A model generated the notes under the pieces. It saw only the letters and a list, made by a program, of their open reading frames with translations, made no database searches and was not told the DNA's origin. Shown one piece after another: positions 4,229 to 6,271 of a stretch of 6,271 nucleotides of DNA (positions are counted from its first letter, which is position 1; each line of letters starts with the position of its first letter). Both the position numbers and the translations under genes were made by a program. Where the stretch lies: the NCBI GenBank assembly GCA_028711905.1, contig JAQTRI010000227.1, positions 1 through 6,271 of the forward strand, given 5' to 3'. Origin of the DNA: Candidatus Wallbacteria bacterium. GTDB lineage: Bacteria > Muiribacteriota > JAQTZZ01.

Positions 4229-4954
4229 ATGTCAATTGACAAACTGCGACCCTGTACTTTCAAGGAAAAATCAGCGCTCGGGCTTAGGATCAAATCTGAT
4301 CTGAAGGCTCAAGGCGCTGACTTCGTGCATTTTGTCGATATCTCGCCACTGCCGCACGAACAGAGACGAAATTTACAAAGCGCAATCCTGATCGGACTCG
4401 TTTTATCCAGAGAGTTTCTCAGGAAAGTGGTGAATACCCCCGAATATGTGAAGAACCTGATTCACACCGGAGGTTTTGCCGGGGACGAATACCTGAACAA
4501 AGAGCATGCTGCGGACGCGCTGGGCGATCAGCTGGCCGATCAGCTCACAGCACTCGGGTATGCCGCCTGTTCCCAGTCTGAGGCGAGAAACGAAGCCGAA
4601 GGCAGATATGACCAATCCGCAAAAAGCTCGCTGCTGCCTCATAAAACCATCGCAGGCTTAGCCGGCCTGGGTTGGATCGGCAGGAATAATCTGCTGGTGA
4701 CTGAGAGCTTCGGCTGCGCTTTTTGCCTGTGTTCGGTCCTGACCGATGCCCCGCTGGAAACCGTTTCTCACGCACCGCAGGCATCACAATGCGGTAACTG
4801 CCGGATCTGCCTGGAGATCTGCCCTGTGCACGCGATCAAGGGTAAACCCTGGAGCGCCGACACTTCCAGGGATGAACTGGTGGATGTGCATAAATGCACG
4901 ACCTGCCTGGAATGCATGGTATTCTGCCGCTTTACTCAAAAATACATGGAATAA
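4229..4954 (+). CDS. QueG-like (COG1600-type) double [4Fe-4S] cluster protein
   Basis: This 241-residue protein resembles epoxyqueuosine reductase QueG without the C-terminal HEAT repeats. QueG itself uses cobalamin and two [4Fe-4S] clusters to make queuosine in tRNA; shorter relatives in anaerobes have unknown substrates. Seen here: LPHKTIAGLAGLGWIGRNNL (136-155), the family's core signature; FGCAFCLCSVLTDAPL (161-176); first cluster cysteines 188, 191, 194, 198 followed by PVHAI; second cluster cysteines 223, 226, 229, 233 followed by RFTQKYME. All eight are present, so cluster binding should be intact. The ATG at 4229 is preferred because it lies beside the duplicated GGAG sites; a TTG at 4175 would add 18 unsupported residues. 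The next gene follows after 43 bases, so the pair is probably one operon with electron-transfer function. The real substrate cannot be read from sequence. Confidence 0.82.
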   Translation: MSIDKLRPCTFKEKSALGLRIKSDLKAQGADFVHFVDISPLPHEQRRNLQSAILIGLVLSREFLRKVVNTPEYVKNLIHTGGFAGDEYLNKEHAADALGDQLADQLTALGYAACSQSEARNEAEGRYDQSAKSSLLPHKTIAGLAGLGWIGRNNLLVTESFGCAFCLCSVLTDAPLETVSHAPQASQCGNCRICLEICPVHAIKGKPWSADTSRDELVDVHKCTTCLECMVFCRFTQKYME

Positions 4955-4997
4955 AAGTGCAAATGTGCAGATACGGTACGCTGACGAAAGGCTCTGA

Positions 4998-5822
4998 GTG
5001 AAGACACAGTCAATAGATTTTTATTATTTTTCCGGCACAGGAAATACGCTCCTGGCAGTTGAAACCTTTTCTGAAGTCATATCGAAAAAGGGATTTTCCG
5101 TCCGTATTCTGCGTCTTGAGAAAAGCGACCCGCGGCAGATCAATCAAGACCATATCATTGGCATTGCTTTTCCGGTTGCAATGTCAACTTATCCGTTCGT
5201 CTGGGATTTTGTTCACGCCTTGCCGAAAGTATCCAGCACCAGAATTTTTATCCTGGCCACCATGGCAGGCGGATCTATTGGTCTGATTGGTAGAATGAAA
5301 AATGTTTTATCCGGAAAAGGGTATGTGCCTCTGGGTGCACATCAGGTAAAAATGCCGCTGAATGTTTTTTATGTTTTCAGCGAAGAAAAAAGCAAAGCCA
5401 TAAGGGAGAAGGGTCTCGATTCTGTCCGCATTTATGCCGGCAGGATTGCCGAAGGAAGAGCGAAGTGGCCGGTGATCCCGTTTTTATCAGACGCCGCGTA
5501 TTTTATCTACCGGATCGTAATCGGCACATGGAAAGTAACATGGCATCAGAAGGTATTCCGCCACCGGTTGAACAGTTCTCTCTGCTCAAAGTGTGGATTC
5601 TGCGCCATGATCTGCCCGACGCAGAACATTCATTTAGAGCCTTTTCCTGTCTTCGGGCTAGACTGCCAGTATTGCATGCGCTGCCTCTCTTATTGTCCGA
5701 AAGGAGCGATACGCTCCAGATTCTTGTTCAAAAACCGTGCCTATAAGGCAACACCTTGCCCTTATGGGCCAATCCAGGAAGCACTGAACGGAGGTCATTC
5801 TGTGAACAAGCCTGCGGGGTGA
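4998..5822 (+). CDS. EFR1-type flavodoxin/ferredoxin fusion protein
   Basis: This 274-residue cytoplasmic electron carrier starts with GTG, with AAAGG six bases upstream (4987-4991). The N-terminal half is flavodoxin-like: IDFYYFSGTGNT (6-17) is the FMN phosphate-binding loop, followed by IIGIAFPVAMSTYP (53-66) and FILATMAGGSIG (84-95). The C-terminal part holds two ferredoxin-type clusters: cysteines 196, 199, 202, 206 (CSKCGFCAMICPTQNI) and 223, 226, 229, 233 (CQYCMRCLSYCPKGAI). This is the EFR1 ferrodoxin arrangement, so it likely passes electrons between FMN and [4Fe-4S] clusters, perhaps to or from the adjacent QueG-like protein; that partnership is inferred from spacing only. The TGA (5820-5822) lies within the first unit of a G-rich tandem array, so the last residues (roughly SVNKPAG) may not be original. 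Confidence 0.88.
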   Translation: MKTQSIDFYYFSGTGNTLLAVETFSEVISKKGFSVRILRLEKSDPRQINQDHIIGIAFPVAMSTYPFVWDFVHALPKVSSTRIFILATMAGGSIGLIGRMKNVLSGKGYVPLGAHQVKMPLNVFYVFSEEKSKAIREKGLDSVRIYAGRIAEGRAKWPVIPFLSDAAYFIYRIVIGTWKVTWHQKVFRHRLNSSLCSKCGFCAMICPTQNIHLEPFPVFGLDCQYCMRCLSYCPKGAIRSRFLFKNRAYKATPCPYGPIQEALNGGHSVNKPAG

Positions 5823-5846
5823 ACGGGGGGGTGAACGGGGGTGAAC
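5816..5846 (+). repeat. G-rich GGGGTGAAC tandem array before the second 31-bp copy
   Basis: Three imperfect units, GGGGTGAAC (5816-5824), G7-TGAAC (5825-5836) and G5-TGAAC (5837-5846), differ only in G-run length. They run straight into the 31-bp core. The first unit supplies the stop codon of the flavodoxin/ferredoxin gene. Variable G-run length suggests slippage. Confidence 0.8.
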
Positions 5847-5876
5847 GGGGACGGTGCTTGACTTTTTGACTTTAGC
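5846..5876 (+). repeat. 31-bp direct repeat, copy 2
   Basis: This copy is identical over 31 bases to 1569-1599 and lies about 4.3 kb away in the same orientation. Like the first copy it follows a G-rich tandem array and a gene 3' end. The internal TTGACTTT tandem is conserved. Confidence 0.9.
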
Positions 5877-5919
5877 TGAAAACCCCACGGATCGATAAAG
5901 GAGAATCAACGGAGAACCC

Positions 5920-5944
5920 CGGGGTAAGGCCTTGAAACTTGAAA
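5920..5944 (+). repeat. CGGGG-type element, second divergent relative
   Basis: It begins CGGGGTAAGGCCTTGAAAC, 44 bases after copy 2 of the 31-bp repeat. It matches the element at 4130 over CGGGGT-AGGCC and the 31-bp core over CGGGG and TTGA. Its start overlaps the 10-bp palindrome ACCCCGGGGT (5916-5925). Membership is by pattern only. Confidence 0.4.
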
Positions 5945-6011
5945 AAAACAGATTTTGACCGAAAGTATCCCCAGATTGAATATTTTGTATACTGGCAGGC
6001 GAGGGATTTGA

Positions 6012-6271
6012 ATGTATCTGAAGACAGTGAAGAAAGTTTACCGCAAAATATCCGGGCCTGTGAAGTTCACGATAGTAAGTGAAGCCCTTGTCCTGTTCGC
6101 TTTTGAAATCATAAACCCGTATTTATCCATTTATTTCAAAGAAATACTGGGCGGATCAGAAGCGGAATTCGGGGTCTATAATTCGTTGTTTTATTTTCTG
6201 ATGTTTCTCGGTTCTTTGGCTATCCTTCGTTTTCCTCATGTTCCCTCTAAAATATATCTGAATTTTTACTA
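6012..6271 (+). CDS. Membrane transporter, probably MFS, N-terminal part (runs off window)
   Basis: An ATG at 6012 with GAGGGA at 6001-6006 opens a frame with no stop to the window end, 86 codons. After a basic N-terminus (KTVKKVYRK) there is one hydrophobic segment at about 18-40 (EALVLFAFEIINPYLSIYF) and a second at about 55-73 (YNSLFYFLMFLGSLAI). The pattern of helix 1 ending in NPYLSIYFKEILG, followed by AEFGVYNSLF, resembles the first two helices of MFS transporters. However, the usual GxxxDRxGRR loop after helix 2 is not seen (the sequence reads LRFPHVPSK), so the family call is tentative. A weak promoter may lie upstream: TTGACC (5955-5960) with a poor AT-rich -10 about 17 bases on. 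Confidence 0.6.
   Translation, partial: MYLKTVKKVYRKISGPVKFTIVSEALVLFAFEIINPYLSIYFKEILGGSEAEFGVYNSLFYFLMFLGSLAILRFPHVPSKIYLNFY

Noticed and set aside
5896..5912. Ribosome-binding site AAAGGAGA without a following gene
   Set aside because: No start codon lies at a usable distance; at most it is a leftover of a displaced gene start, which cannot be shown from this window.

Overview
This 6.3-kb window looks like an accessory, heavily rearranged stretch of a bacterial chromosome of moderate GC content. The organism is probably an anaerobe: the right half encodes a QueG-like double [4Fe-4S] protein and a flavodoxin/ferredoxin fusion of the EFR1 type, which are common in strict anaerobes. No gene fixes the taxon, and I do not assign one.

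Layout. Positions 1-869 (+) hold the 3' part of a YhcG/DUF1016-family PDDEXK nuclease-like gene that enters from the left edge; its expected catalytic ELK motif reads ELQ. Its stop overlaps the ATG of a reading frame that dies after 10 codons. A small two-helix membrane ORF follows (966-1178), then an orphan coding-like stretch that runs up to a truncated REP-associated tyrosine transposase (RAYT, from 1284). The RAYT frame carries an in-frame 28-bp perfect palindrome and breaks off at a G-rich tandem array. Positions 1653-1860 hold the 5' remnant of a second YhcG-family gene, with a frameshift in a poly-A tract. It is followed on the minus strand by the last ~30 codons of an IS21-type istB gene (1861-1953).

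The best-preserved functional unit is a minus-strand toxin-antitoxin operon (3355-1972). It consists of a HigB-type toxin and an overlapping HigA-type antitoxin that is fused to an ImmA/IrrE zinc-peptidase domain with an intact HEAAH motif. Its promoter can be read directly: TTGACA, 16 bp, TAAAAT, with one inverted repeat in the spacer and a 21-bp inverted repeat just after the -10 box, the expected place for autoregulation by the antitoxin.

Diverging from it, positions 3650-4118 (+) hold a KilA-N domain gene with a good -10 box and ribosome-binding site that has lost its middle and is frameshifted. Then come two intact co-directional redox genes (4229-4954 and 4998-5822) and the start of a membrane transporter, probably MFS, that runs off the right edge (from 6012).

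The unifying oddity is a family of short G-rich elements, all on the + strand and all at the 3' ends of + strand genes or gene fragments. Two copies share an exact 31-bp core (1569-1599 and 5846-5876), and two looser relatives begin at 4130 and 5920. Together with the RAYT and istB remnants they suggest a region shaped by repeated small-element insertion and deletion, in which the toxin-antitoxin operon has stayed intact.
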